NCBI RefSeq assembly: GCF_964656455.1
Contig: NC_135723.1
Span: 103,183,283-103,247,282, forward strand
Length of the DNA: 64,000 nucleotides
Source of the DNA: Halichoerus grypus
Lineage: Eukaryota > Chordata > Mammalia > Carnivora > Phocidae
Direction: 5' to 3'
The notes beneath the pieces are model-generated. The model saw only the letters and a list, made by a program, of their open reading frames with translations, was not told the DNA's origin and searched no databases. The position numbers were made by a program, and so were the translations under genes. Below are positions 49,006 through 60,009 of this stretch, one piece after another. Position 1 is the stretch's first letter; each line of letters begins with the position of its first letter.

Positions 49006-50679
49006 CCCGCCTTTTTTTTTAATCTATAGTAAAAACACAAAACTATTTCTAGGTGCTTTTTTTCCCCCTTTTTAAAGAAAACTAGGTGTGGCTCTTCTTA
49101 AGAAAGCCATTCACTTCCACACTCTGACTTGGTCTCTGGAGGACGCTGTTGGGAATCCGTCCTGGTCAGGGGTGATGCGGCCCCTGCGTCTGAGGAGGCC
49201 TCGTGCCCGGTAGCCGCACTCAGGCTTGGCCGTGACCACAGCTCCAGGGCTGTGGGGGCCGGGAGTGCGAGCCCGGGTGCCGAGTGCCAGTCCCCGCTTT
49301 TCCCCGTCGGGCTTATGTGGGGATGAAGCCGGCCTACATCTTACATGCTTCACAACAGTAATGAAACAGGTTGCCTATTCTGTTCATAAAATGGGGCCAT
49401 GTATGTGCGGCACACCGCACTCAGCGTCCGGGTAGGAATTCGCCATGTGCCCTCCAGCACGGGCAGCGGGGGAAGCTCTCGGTCTGGGATGGCTCCCTAA
49501 TTCTTCTGGGAAACCAGACGAGCCCCTTCTTGTCGCCCGGTTGGCTGGTTGGCTGCATGAACCGCTCTGCCCAATCAGCCCCAGGCTCTGGAGGTTGTAG
49601 TCGTCCATGTTCTGTTGGGGGCCCCCTAGAAAGAGGTGTTTAGAGAAGCTTTCACTGTTTGGGGCTCAGGGGCCACGGTCGCAGCTGATTCCCAGAGGAA
49701 AGAGCGTGGCGCACGGAACGGGAAATGGAAGCATCCGTCCGCCGCCTGCCATCAGCTCTGCGTGGGGGCGCTCGGGTCTGGGTCTTCTCCCTGTGAAGGT
49801 GACACCGCTGTGCTTTCTCTCAGCAAAGCGCTGATTCACGGGGACCCAGACAGCATCTGTGCCGCGCGGTGATGTGTGGCGTCCGTCACGAGCCCGGGTA
49901 CCATGTCGGACCCCGGCTTTCCCGCAGCCGGATTCACACTCTGGGGAGGTTTCCTCCCGACCTGGCCCGTCGCTGCATCTCTAGCTGTCACTGTGGCTCC
50001 GCGGTTTCCAGAATATGGACGCCAGCCCCCAGGCTGGACACAGAACGATTCCGTGGTTGAGCTGCTGGTGGGCTCCACCGCCCCAGAGCAGAAGAGGCGT
50101 GGGCCAGGGTCTGATCCACACTCAGGCATGGCGGCCGGAGGCGAGGCGGGGAGGCTCCCGGCCGCCCACTGCCCCCGACACGGTGCCCGGGGTGGTGGAA
50201 TCCCTGTGGGTCAGGGCGTCGGGCCTGCACCGCGGCTCTTCACGTGGGAGAGCCTCGTGTGTCGCTAGGACCCGGCTGTGTCACGGAAGGGCCCAACAGT
50301 GTGGTGGCCCACGCGGCTCTCGGCGTGCGTCCCCGCCTGCTGCAGCATGCCCTCCTGCCGGCCCGCATGCATGTCCTCACTGCCAGCCTCCAGCCGCTCT
50401 GGGCCCGGAAGGCAGGGCTCAGGTGAAGTACGAGGGGGTCCCGGTGACCGGCTTCCTGTGAGCACCCGCAACGCATCCTCTGACTCGCGCGTTCCTCTTG
50501 CTGGTCCCGGCTTCGCCCCGCATCCCACTGGCTGCACAGAATGCCAGGAAGCAGCTTTCATCCTGGCTCCGTGCCCCTCGGGTAGAATCAGGGGTCCATT
50601 GCCAAGTGGGGACAGCCGCTGGGGACGCCACCACCAGGATCTGAGTGCACGTCCCCCAGAACAGCACTCCCCAGAAATG

Positions 50680-51034
50680 CATTCTGTTGCAGCTCCGGAG
50701 GCTGCAAGCTCAGGATCGGGGTGTCGGCAGGGTGACTGTTCGGAGGCTCTGAGGGGGAGGCTGTCCCCCAGCTTCTGGTGGCTGCTGGCCACTTCTAGCA
50801 TTCCTTGGCTGGTAGGAGCATCACCGTTCCTCTTCACACGGCCTCTCCGTGTGCATCCCTGTATCCAAATCTCCCCTTCTTATAAGAACACCGGTCATAT
50901 TGGATTAGGGCCCCTCATGGCCTCAACCCAACTTGTTTCTTCCACAAAGACCCTAATTCCAAATACGGTCACCTTCACCGGCACTGGGGGTGAGGACATC
51001 AGCATCTTTGGGGGACACAGTTCAACACACAACA
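50680..51034 (-). mobile_element. MLT1-type LTR, antisense
   Basis: CATTCTGTTGCAGCTCCGGA, CTTCTTATAAGAACACCGGT, CATATTGGATTAGGGCCCCT, ATTCCAAATACGGTCACCTT and GGGGGACACAGTTCAACACA follow the reversed MLT1 order. Solitary LTR, no internal sequence. Confidence 0.85.
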
Positions 51035-53464
51035 CAGCAAGACAAGGGTTTGTAATTCATTCCCACGAAATCCAGGTCGTGTGATCCTTGTTGCTCTCCT
51101 AGGAGGAAACTGGGGTTGCAAGTTCCTTCTAGACTGTGGCCCATCACCATCACCCCGGCTTCTGGCCGTGCGGGCGGGAAGAAAGAAAAGATTTTGTGGG
51201 ATTTGTTGGAGTCTAGCAGTGGTAGGCGTTATTTCCACCAGCCAGAATTCCCTCACGGGGACCCCCCTAGATGCAAGAGAGGCCCCGGAAGGAGGGAGAC
51301 AGGCCGACGGGTGCTAGTGGTCAGTGTCACGGGAGGAAGGACTGTGGGTCTAGGACGCACTGGCTAGCTTTGCCGGTCCCTGAGAGAGGTGACCGAGTAC
51401 ATAATCATCGGCCGCTTCTGTATAGATCACTCGGCCTGAGCGCGCTCGTCAGATACTTCCCTGTTCTGGCCCATGGAGGTGCTCTCCAGAGGCCCCAGCC
51501 TGCAGAAAGATGTGCTCAGCACCAGAGGGGTCCCTACGAGGGGGTGGACCCCACCGCGCCGGGGAGGGTTCTCTGACTGTGGCAGGGAGCACCGGCCCCC
51601 AGCCTAGGGGTGCAGGAATGTAGGAGGAGAGGTGTCACGGTGCAGACCCAGCAGAGGGGAGCAAGGGGAGAGATGGGTGGTTGTGGGGGCAAAGGCTGGG
51701 GACCCATCCCTGCCTATGCTCGCGAGCCCAGAATCTGCGGGGTCTGCAGAGGGCACACAAGCCAGAAAGGTCCTAACAGACTTAGACATACGGGAGAAGC
51801 CATGGAGGCCCGTACTTAGTGCCCGGTGGGAACGGTGATGGGAGTTCTAGGTGTTATTCAGACCCAGAGTCAAGGCCTGCAAGACCTGAAGGGAGTCCTG
51901 AGCCTTCATCTGAGACTCCGAGAAAATTGGTTGCCGTCTTTCAAATTTGGTAGGGATTTGAGATTTGGGTTATTTTTGTCAATTTTTTGGGGGGGAATTG
52001 TCCTCATTTTCCCAACTCTGCTGTAGGAATTCCTAGATAACAAGCGACCTCGGGTTAGAGGGTTGAGAAGGACGAGGGCCGAGTGGTGGTTTATGTAACT
52101 CACTGGGTGTCAGGTTGCTGTGCATACGGGGCTCATCGCAGAAAAGAAAGGAAACCCGTTTTGTTCTGGGAATCCGAGATTTAGGAATGAAAAAGGATAT
52201 TAGACAACAACGGATGGAACGTCTTCATTTTCAAGGCTGGAAGGTGCGGGTCTCGGTCCAAGCACTGTGCTCGCTGGAGGAGTCTTCCTCACGCCCGGGG
52301 TACAGTGGTCTGTAGAGATGGTGCACGGTGCCTGCCGTCCCTCAGGGCCTCTATCTCGGATGGCTGCGGTCATCTCCATCCCCCGTGTCCTCAGCAGACG
52401 CCAGACCCTCAGCCCCAGTGGTCTGATGTGACACGTCACTCCCAAGGGCTATGGCAGTCGTGGGTACGGCCGAACAGCGCACGATGAAGCTCCTCGCTCC
52501 TCGCCGATGACCCGTGAGCAGGGCGGCCTGGCCATACCGCACAGAAGACCACACTGAGAGCGGGCTGCGGAAATATCGACGGCTACCACGTTGTTTCTTC
52601 TGGAATTCTGACGCTTCAAGAGCAAATCATCTGAATTCTCTCAAAAGAGAGAAAAGACAGAAGAAAGGAAGGCAGAGAAACCGTGAATCCTCTAGTGAGC
52701 TCAGATTTTTTAAAGATTGGGTAAAATGTTTGGGTTTTTCAGGTCACACAGCCGGTCAGTGAACATGGATGGAAGCCGGTGGTGCGGAGCCCACGCAGAT
52801 GATGGACTTGCAAATGAATCCAGAGCAGGAGACCCAAACCCTGGCAGCCCCCAGCTGCTGCTCCATCCCGGAGGGGGACAGCGCGGACAGCGTGGGTCCT
52901 CCTGGAAAGTGAGAACTGGAAGCTGCAGGTTGGGGCGCACGGCAGACCCCGCGCCTGGAGTCCCAGCCTCTGGTTCTGTTGGCGGGAGGCGTGTGGGGGC
53001 TCTTTTCTGCGTATTTAATTTTTGACATGATGTCTGACCGAGCTTCGCACCCCATCTCGTCCCCAGCTGCGTCGTCGGCACAGAACAGCGTGCCCTCAGC
53101 TTTTTGTCTGTCTGTCACACGGGGTGGGTCCCTCTCCACTGAGGAGTCCGTGCGGGGGGACCGGAGTGGCGGTTATCAAAGCGGCAGGCCCACGTGTGCG
53201 AGGCACCAAAGCGCCTTGCAGACCGCCTTCCTGCTCAGTGCGTTCCAGCTGAGCTGTGCTCTTTCTTTCCAGGAGCAGCACAAAGGCGAAGGGGAGCAGG
53301 CCCCTCTCATCTGCCGGTGCAGCCCCTGCCCACGGTCCTGCCCCCGCGATGCTGCCAAGCCCCGCACCGTGCGTGCTCGTCCTGCTTGACGCTGCACCTG
53401 ATTCTCTTCGGGAAATCTGAGCTGGCCAGGGGCCCAGAGAGTAACCGTAACATCCACAGTGACC

Positions 53465-53600
53465 AGGCCAGCATTTATGAATCACTTGCTGTGGGCCCAC
53501 TTCAGCGCCCCCTGACACGGTCTGCTATCACCCCCATTTTCCAGTTAAGAAAACTGAGGCCACACACACACAGCTAGAAAGCAGTGGGACCTGTTTCCAG
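53465..53600 (-). mobile_element. MIR relic, antisense
   Basis: CACTTGCTGTGGGCCCACTT, CCCATTTTCCAGTTAAGAAA, ACTGAGGCCACACACACACA and CTAGAAAGCAGTGGGACC match a reversed MIR. Confidence 0.75.
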
Positions 53601-56600
53601 CCTGGCCTTTGTCTCTGGCCACCATCCATTGGCCTTGCTGTCAGCACGGCCCGAGGGGCTTCTGCAGATCCAGGGTTCCCCATCATGTGCCTGCCCTGAG
53701 ACAGCCGGGAGGCGGACGGCCGTGCCCCCACCGCTTGCCCCCGACGCCCTCTCACCCCGCACACCCGGCCACCCGAGCCAGCGCGGGGCGAATGCCATGC
53801 CCCTTCCCCGCTCAGAGGAAGAGAAGATGCTTCTGCTGTGGTCTGGAAGGACTGAGCCCTGCCATTTCACCTGCTGGTGACGTCACTGCTGGGCCTCCAT
53901 CACTTTGGACATGAGGGAGCAGCCACTTAATAGCGCGGCCAGCCTGCCCAGCGGCTTCGCATCCAGAATCTGGCTCGTGTCTCATTACGGCAGCGTCCCA
54001 GACGGCATTGCCTCGTGCAGGACCAGAGCCCTGGCTCACTGGCCCCAGGTACATAGTCCTGACCAGGGGGCCTCTCTCCCAGACCCCGGCATGCAGGAGC
54101 TGGAGACCGCTGTAATGTCATCATCGTCTAAGTAACGTGCTGACAACCGCAGATTCTCTGGTCACAGTTCCCAAAATCAACCCCAGTTTAGTCTGACTCA
54201 GCACCGAGTCCCTAGCGGTGTTTGAACCTCGTGCTGGTTTGCACAGGGCGAGCAGAGCTACCTCGTGCGTCAGGACAGCCGTGCTGACTAGCCGTGTGGA
54301 CAGAGACGGGACGTGCGGGCCACTTGCGTGCGGCGGGGACGGAGGGCCCACCGGCTCTCGGGAAGGAGGCTTTTGGGCAAGCTGTGGGAAGCCTGGACTG
54401 CCAGCTGGTGTGCGGCCTGCGCTCTTGGCAGCTCCAGGCCCAGGGGACAGAAGCTGCGGGAACACTGGAGAGAGGCCCCTGCAGGGTCAGGGCCGGTCGT
54501 CACAGCCACCCCAGCCCTGCTCTGAAATGTGAAATCACTGTTTGAGAATTCTTTGTCCTTTCTCCTCCTCCCCGCTGACCCCAGAGCCACCCTGGGGATA
54601 TTTGACTTCTTTCCCTTTGGAAAAGCTTATCTACAAGCAGAGCCCGCGGGGTGTTCACAGATGTGACTCTGAATTATTTAAAAGCTCTTTCCTTAAGAAC
54701 GTAATTATGGCTGGGACCAAAGTATACTCATTTATTTGGTGCCTGGGTATTCAAACAACTTAGGTGCTGGGATAGAAAAACCAACAAAACCACGATTAAT
54801 ACGTGGCTGGTGTTAACGTAAGGAAGAGAGGAAGTGCAGCTCAGCTCTGCGGACGCACCATCAGGGGCCACGGCGTCCTGACCATCAGCTCCACGGCCGG
54901 CGGGAGGACGCGCATGGGCTGGTGGAGGCAGGCGGCACCCCACAGCATAATCCTGACTGCGTACTCGGGAGCCCCAAGCTCCCCGGCTGCCCGGGCCCGC
55001 TCTCTTACCAACACTCGAGGACAGGGTTCCGTCGTCCTCACATGGGCTTTTATAAAGGTGCAAAACCAACTCACAGCAGTTGACATCAAGGCAATCCTTT
55101 CTTGAGACGTGAGCTGCTTGGCGCCCGGGCCTTTGCTCACAGGGTCCTGCTGCCTGGAGCCGCCCCCGCCCATGGACCCCCGCCTCTTCCATCGGCCGTG
55201 CATGCGGGTCAGAGGGGAGACGGTAGTCAGAGAGTCCAGGAGACGTCCCCAAGCATGGAGTGACCCGTTCCATCAAACCCTCAGTTGTTTGTGTATCTGG
55301 AAAGTCTTCTGGATCCCCAGGGCTCCACACACAGGCGGCCTCTGTGGAGGGATGGAGTGATCCAGTCTGCAGATCCTGGTAGACCGTGCGCGTGCATGTG
55401 GCTCCCAGAGAGAGCAAAGCGCCGTGCACCTTCCAGCTGGCAGGGTACCTGCCTTGGCATCCCGCCTCTCTCACTCGAAGCTCGCCGCCACCCCGCCACC
55501 GCGCAGCCCAGACTAATGACAGTGTAGTTAGTTGTGGGGAGAGGGCCACATCAGCCCAGTCGACACACGGCCCCTCCTGATCAAACCCCTTCACCTGCCT
55601 GGCAAGAAGCCCGTGGCTGTGAGGGGCCAAAGGGCCATTTACTTACAGGGACTCTGCCTTCAAGTTTCTTAAAATCCTGCCGAAGACAAAAGTAGATCTA
55701 GCAACAAGGACAATGACTGCCCAACTGTGTGACACTGATTCTAACAACCAGACGTTCGGTGTTCAGAGGAAGGAGCTCTGCAGGTGCGGTGGGGCATCCC
55801 ACACAGCCCTGGGGCGGCGGGTGGGGGTCCCACACCTCGGGGACAGGTGCCCAGGAGGAAGCAATGGGCAGTGTGCCAGGAGGGGCCTGGACCATGAGAG
55901 GCGCGGACGCGCAGGCGGGGCGAGGAGACCACACAACAGGACGTGATCTCTGTGCACATGCACTCCTGCACTCTGCTTCCCGCGGAAAAACCTAAGAAGG
56001 GCGGCCGGCGACTCTTGTCCTCTTTAGGTCAGTGGCCTGTCGGCTTCTGTTAGATTCCGGTCTCATTTCCCCGAGTGCAGCCAAGTGGGGCTTCCAGCAA
56101 ACCAAGTGGGGCCCGCTGGGGCACAGCCAGGGGGGCAGCCCCCCGAGCAAATGCTTCCTGCAGTCTCACTGTGTCCAGATCTGATAATAGCTAATTCCAC
56201 CAAACATTAGAGCGGGCTCACATTTAATTAAGGAGTGGCCATTTATATGCTCCAGACTGGAGGTCCCCGTGGCCATGAAGTCAAAAGAAGAGTCCTTCGG
56301 GAAAGTGCCAATCTTCTCTTACTTCCTCTGCTGAGCTCCTGCCTCCTTTGAATGCAATTATGGGAACAAATAAAATGGCTTAACTCAACTCCCCTGTGGG
56401 CCAGCCAGCTCTCTGCTGATAAAACCAGTTGTGTGGGCAATCATTAAATGGGAAATCTAATATTTAACTAAATTTAATAGTCTGTTGCTTTGGTGCCTCT
56501 GTGAAGGGTGGGATTTTGGTACAGAGGCGAGCTATTCAAACGCGGTCTGCAGGGTCTGTTAGGATATTGTGTGTTCCCTCTCGAAGCCGGCGCTCCGGGG

Positions 56601-57925
56601 TCCGGGAGTGGGAGGGCTGTTCCGGGGGGGCGAGCGTGTGTTCTCAGTGACTCCAGGCAAGCTGAACTCGGTGGGCAGCAAAGCAACACTGCAACCTACG
56701 TGGGAAATTTCTCCTTCAGGATCAGCGTTAGAGATTGCTGAGTGATGTCAGAAGTACCAGATCCAAACGCATACCCACGGAGAGAGGAGCGTAGGGTAAT
56801 AACCTGTGAGAGGCTCTGTTGGCTCTCTTTCATTCTGAAAGCTGGTGGTCCAGGCTGGCCTTGCCACCAGCAGACTTCCCCAGGGTAGACTGTCGCCTGC
56901 ACCCCAGGAGCGTGGTGCTGCGTTTTGGTAGCAATGGGAGACCTTTGTTCCCCTTAGTGCCTGCTAATTCCCCTCATCCAGCATGACCCACATGTGCACA
57001 CTGCCTGGTCCCTTACCGGTCTCCACCTGGGCTCACTGCGTGGGCACACAGGGAGGGGAGGATGGCGGGCTCCCTGATGACCCCAGAAGATCTGAGCTCT
57101 GGGTCCCACAGTGAGCACACGTCTGGGCAGAGTCCGTGAATTGCATCCTGATCTGGGCATTAACTCAGTATTAACTTGCATTTGTCACGAGTCCTTCAAG
57201 TACTGTAAGCTTCCCAATCAGTGTAATGGAAGTGTGGTTTGGTCCTGTTGTGAATGGTTTTATGTGGGGAGCAGTGATTGGGAGGCTTTGATTGCATCAC
57301 TCTTACTACTCGAGGCCTGAAACACTGGGAACCCCTGAGAGCCCCCAGGCTTCTGAAGCACCCGGGAGGACCCCCAGTCCCTCCCAGCTTCCTGTGCAGT
57401 GGAGACCATCTTGGGGCTATGGAAAAGGGGCCATGTGGGAACTGGGAGAAAGACTGGGGTGGAAACCCAGGCTCAGCTCCAGTGTAGATGCGTCATTTCT
57501 GGAGTATGGATGGGATTTCCACTGTACTCAGGTGACTGGAAACTCATACGGTTTGTCTCTGGGATGGGACCGAGTGCTGATGCCTGGAGCTGGAGGGCAG
57601 GGAAAGGCAGGCAGGCAAATGACCACAACTCTTACAGGTGTTAAGAGGGGTATCCCAGATGGGCTTCTACTTGCAGATGTGGTGTTTGGCCTGTTGGAGA
57701 AGGCGCCAGCTAAGAAAGTTCCAGTCATGGGGAACAGTGAGTGTCAAGGTCCTGTGGCAGTAAAGAATTAGAAAAATGCTATTTTCCTCCTTATTCTGCA
57801 GAGCTGCCTTCTAGACTTCCTGCCATACCATTGTGACAAGAACACAAATAAGAAATAATTCCTATCTCACAAACCAACTCCTGACCGCGCATGCCCACAA
57901 CACTGTTAAAGGGCTGAGTACACTT

Positions 57926-58127
57926 ATTTTTTTTTTAAGATTTATTTATTATTTTAGAGAAAGAGAGAGCAGGGTGGGAGGCTCAGGGAGAGGGAGAGAG
58001 AGAATCTTAAGCAGACTCCACACCTAGCACAGAGCTGGATGTGGGGATCAATCTCATGACCATGAGATCATGACCTGAGCCAAAGTCAAGAGTTGGATGC
58101 TCAACCGACAGCCACCTGGGCAGCCTG
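57926..58127 (-). mobile_element. Old Can-SINE, antisense
   Basis: The tRNA-derived head is at about 58127 in minus orientation and the body contains AGAATCTTAAGCAGACTCCA and GATCATGACCTGAGCCAAAG. The AATCTTAAGCAGACTCCA segment marks an older Can-SINE subfamily than the other copies here, and divergence is higher. Confidence 0.9.
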
Positions 58128-58489
58128 GGATGAGGATATTTAGACTCAGCAAAAATGAGTGCTGTGTGGGCTCTCTGAGGAGTCCAGGTGGGGGTGTGGG
58201 ACAGCCCATGGGGCACACCTGCCACCCTGGGGCAGTGCCCCTGCCCCAACTTGTGTGCGTGACCACGAGGTAGAGTGTGCCATCTCTCGGCCACATCTCC
58301 GGGTCTCAGAGTTGAGGTCATCTACCTGGACCTCTGTGTGCATCCCTTGCAGATGCAGTGTCCTGTCCCACTGTCTACAAAGGACACCATTTCTTGCCTG
58401 CCACATGGTGGTCAGAATCTTCCATGGTGTTGGTCCAGCTTAAGGTTTTTTTGTTTTTAACTCTCCCTATTGAAAATGAGCGTTACCAT

Positions 58490-58502
58490 GCCCCCCCCCC
58501 CC
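58490..58502. repeat. poly-C run
   Basis: A homopolymer of about 12 C. It is prone to length error in sequencing and assembly. Confidence 0.85.
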
Positions 58503-59433
58503 GACCTTTTCATCAAAGCTCAATTTTCAAATGTGTCCAGCAACTTGTAAAACATTTTTGGTTTTGTCTGTTTGCTCATCACAGTTCTGGAACTGTCCCT
58601 GTCCATGGGCGGCCGTGGGAGTTTGCCAGCCCTGCTCGTAGACAGTCCCTCGGATCCCTGAGCACCACTGGTGGCCGCGTGCCCTCCACAGATAAAACCA
58701 CTCAGTGCCGGAGACTCCTGGTTCTGGGCCATATTTGGCCTCCAGGTGCTGTTGTGGAGTCAATTGGGGTCTGTTTTCTTAAAGGGAGTTGTTATGGGGA
58801 TGGTTCCCCGTTCCTTGTAGCTCTGCTTGCAGTGTGAGTTTACTGGGTGAAATATTCATGAATGTTTCAAAGCTATTTGAGGAGCGAAAAGTGGAACTCC
58901 TTGAAGACAAAATTTCCTTTTGTAATGGGCCACAAGGTGTCCCCACGTGTGGGCTCAAAGTGAGAAAGGAAGAAGGAAGTCGGGTGGTTTTTATTATAGA
59001 GCAGATGGTGAAGGCGGAGGAACAGCCTTTGCCACAGGAAATCAGTGAAGTGGGCTGATGAGGGGCATCCGTGCACCTGGGGAAACACCCACTGGGCGCA
59101 TGTGCAAGTGAGGGGCCAGTGCAAGATTGACCCGCCTTTTGGAGGGAAAAGGGCCAGTCCCACTGCGCTGTATCCTGTGGCCCACGTGGCTTTAGGGCCA
59201 GCTAGTATGATCATCCTAATTAAGGTGTCCTAAGCCAGATCACATTATGAGTAGGGTAAAAGATCCGAATCCATTTTTCCTGTAAAATTTTAATAAAGAG
59301 CGCACTCTAGGCTCTACTCTCCTTTTCTTCTTTGGTTATTGTGGCCACTATATTTGGAAAATCATCTGTCCTAACAGATAGGTCATGTTGGTTTTCTGAA
59401 ACCAGCAGTTTGTGGATAAAACAAACCCGGACC

Positions 59434-59631
59434 GGGACACCTGGGTGGCTCAGTCAGTTAACTGTCTGCCTTCGGCTCAGGTCATGATCCTGGGTTCCTA
59501 GGATCAAGCACCACGTCAGGCTCCATTCTCAGCGGGGAGCCTGCTTTTCCTTCTCCCTCCCCCTCTGCCCCTCCCCCTGCTTGTGCTCTCTCTCTCTCAA
59601 ATAAATAAATAAAATCTTTAAAAAAAAAAAA
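59434..59631 (+). mobile_element. Can-SINE, sense
   Basis: Head GGGACACCTGGGTGGCTCAG, body with CCCCCTGCTTGTGCTCTCTC, tail AAATAAATAAATAAAATC and an A run. Several head substitutions suggest moderate age. It lies less than 300 bases before the DPP6 exon at 59911. Confidence 0.95.
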
Positions 59632-59714
59632 TACCCAGGCCTATACGTGTGGGTGAGAAATGCCATGGGGAAGGACAACCTATGGGTAGAGGAGTTACCT
59701 AATACAATGGAAAG

Positions 59715-59872
59715 AACCCTCCATTGCCCAAGCTCCTGACTTGAGACGGGGCATTCCACCGTGTCTCAGTTTCCTGGTCTGTGCAAAAGAAATAACAATC
59801 ATCACCTCTGGGCCTGACGTAGGAATTAGCAGTCTGACCCACATGAAAGCCAGCGGCTTCAGTAAGTGATCG
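59715..59872 (+). mobile_element. MIR relic next to an exon
   Basis: GTCTCAGTTTCCTGGTCTGT, GCAAAAGAAATAACAATCAT and CACCTCTGGGCCTGACGTAG match the MIR core and 3' part on the + strand. It ends about 38 bases before the exon, just ahead of the pyrimidine tract. Confidence 0.68.
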
Positions 59873-59910
59873 CTGAGGCTGAATGTGTCATTTTTCTTTC
59901 TCTCTCTTAG

Positions 59911-60009
59911 AAATGTTTGATCTAGAAACAAACGAGCACGTGCAGAAGGCCGTACATGACCGACAGATGCCTAAAGTAGAATACAGGAAGATCGAGGTTG
60001 ACGATTACG
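59911..60009 (+). CDS. DPP6: DPP6 exon, about residues 572-605
   Basis: The exon is 99 bases. The first two bases complete K572; it reads [20 protein letters not shown] then [12 protein letters not shown], and the final G begins residue 605. The acceptor lies behind a clear pyrimidine tract (59891-59908) and the donor GTAAGT starts at 60010. Both introns are phase 1. It leads from the last propeller strand into the alpha/beta-hydrolase domain, where the family has an 'LETN...MPxxExxxI' linker. Changes from the recalled human protein are Q583, V586, H587, K598 and V601. The K598 change reverses a charge (human D). Confidence 0.97.

Larger units (their letters stand above)
46632..59910 (+). other. 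DPP6: DPP6 intron, 13.3 kb
   Basis: The intron runs from the donor at 46632 to the acceptor CTCTTAG ending at 59910. Listed contents are two L1 3' ends and a Can-SINE at 48.2-49.0 kb, an MLT1 at 50.7-51.0 kb, a MIR at 53.5 kb, an old and a younger Can-SINE at 57.9 and 59.4 kb, and a MIR next to the acceptor. The stretches 46640-48180, 49010-50670, 51040-53460, 53600-57920 and 58130-59430 hold no recognisable gene. 49.1-50.4 kb is CpG-rich, and 56180-56480 is AT-rich and looks like possible conserved non-coding DNA. Confidence 0.85.

Noticed and set aside
50278..51084. 268-codon + frame
   Set aside because: Its second half is antisense MLT1 LTR and the first half is CpG-rich intron. No protein family is visible.
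54728..55630. 300-codon frame on the minus strand
   Set aside because: It has a Met start and length, but the composition is GC-driven, no domain is recognisable and there is no promoter, polyadenylation or intron context. I treat it as chance.
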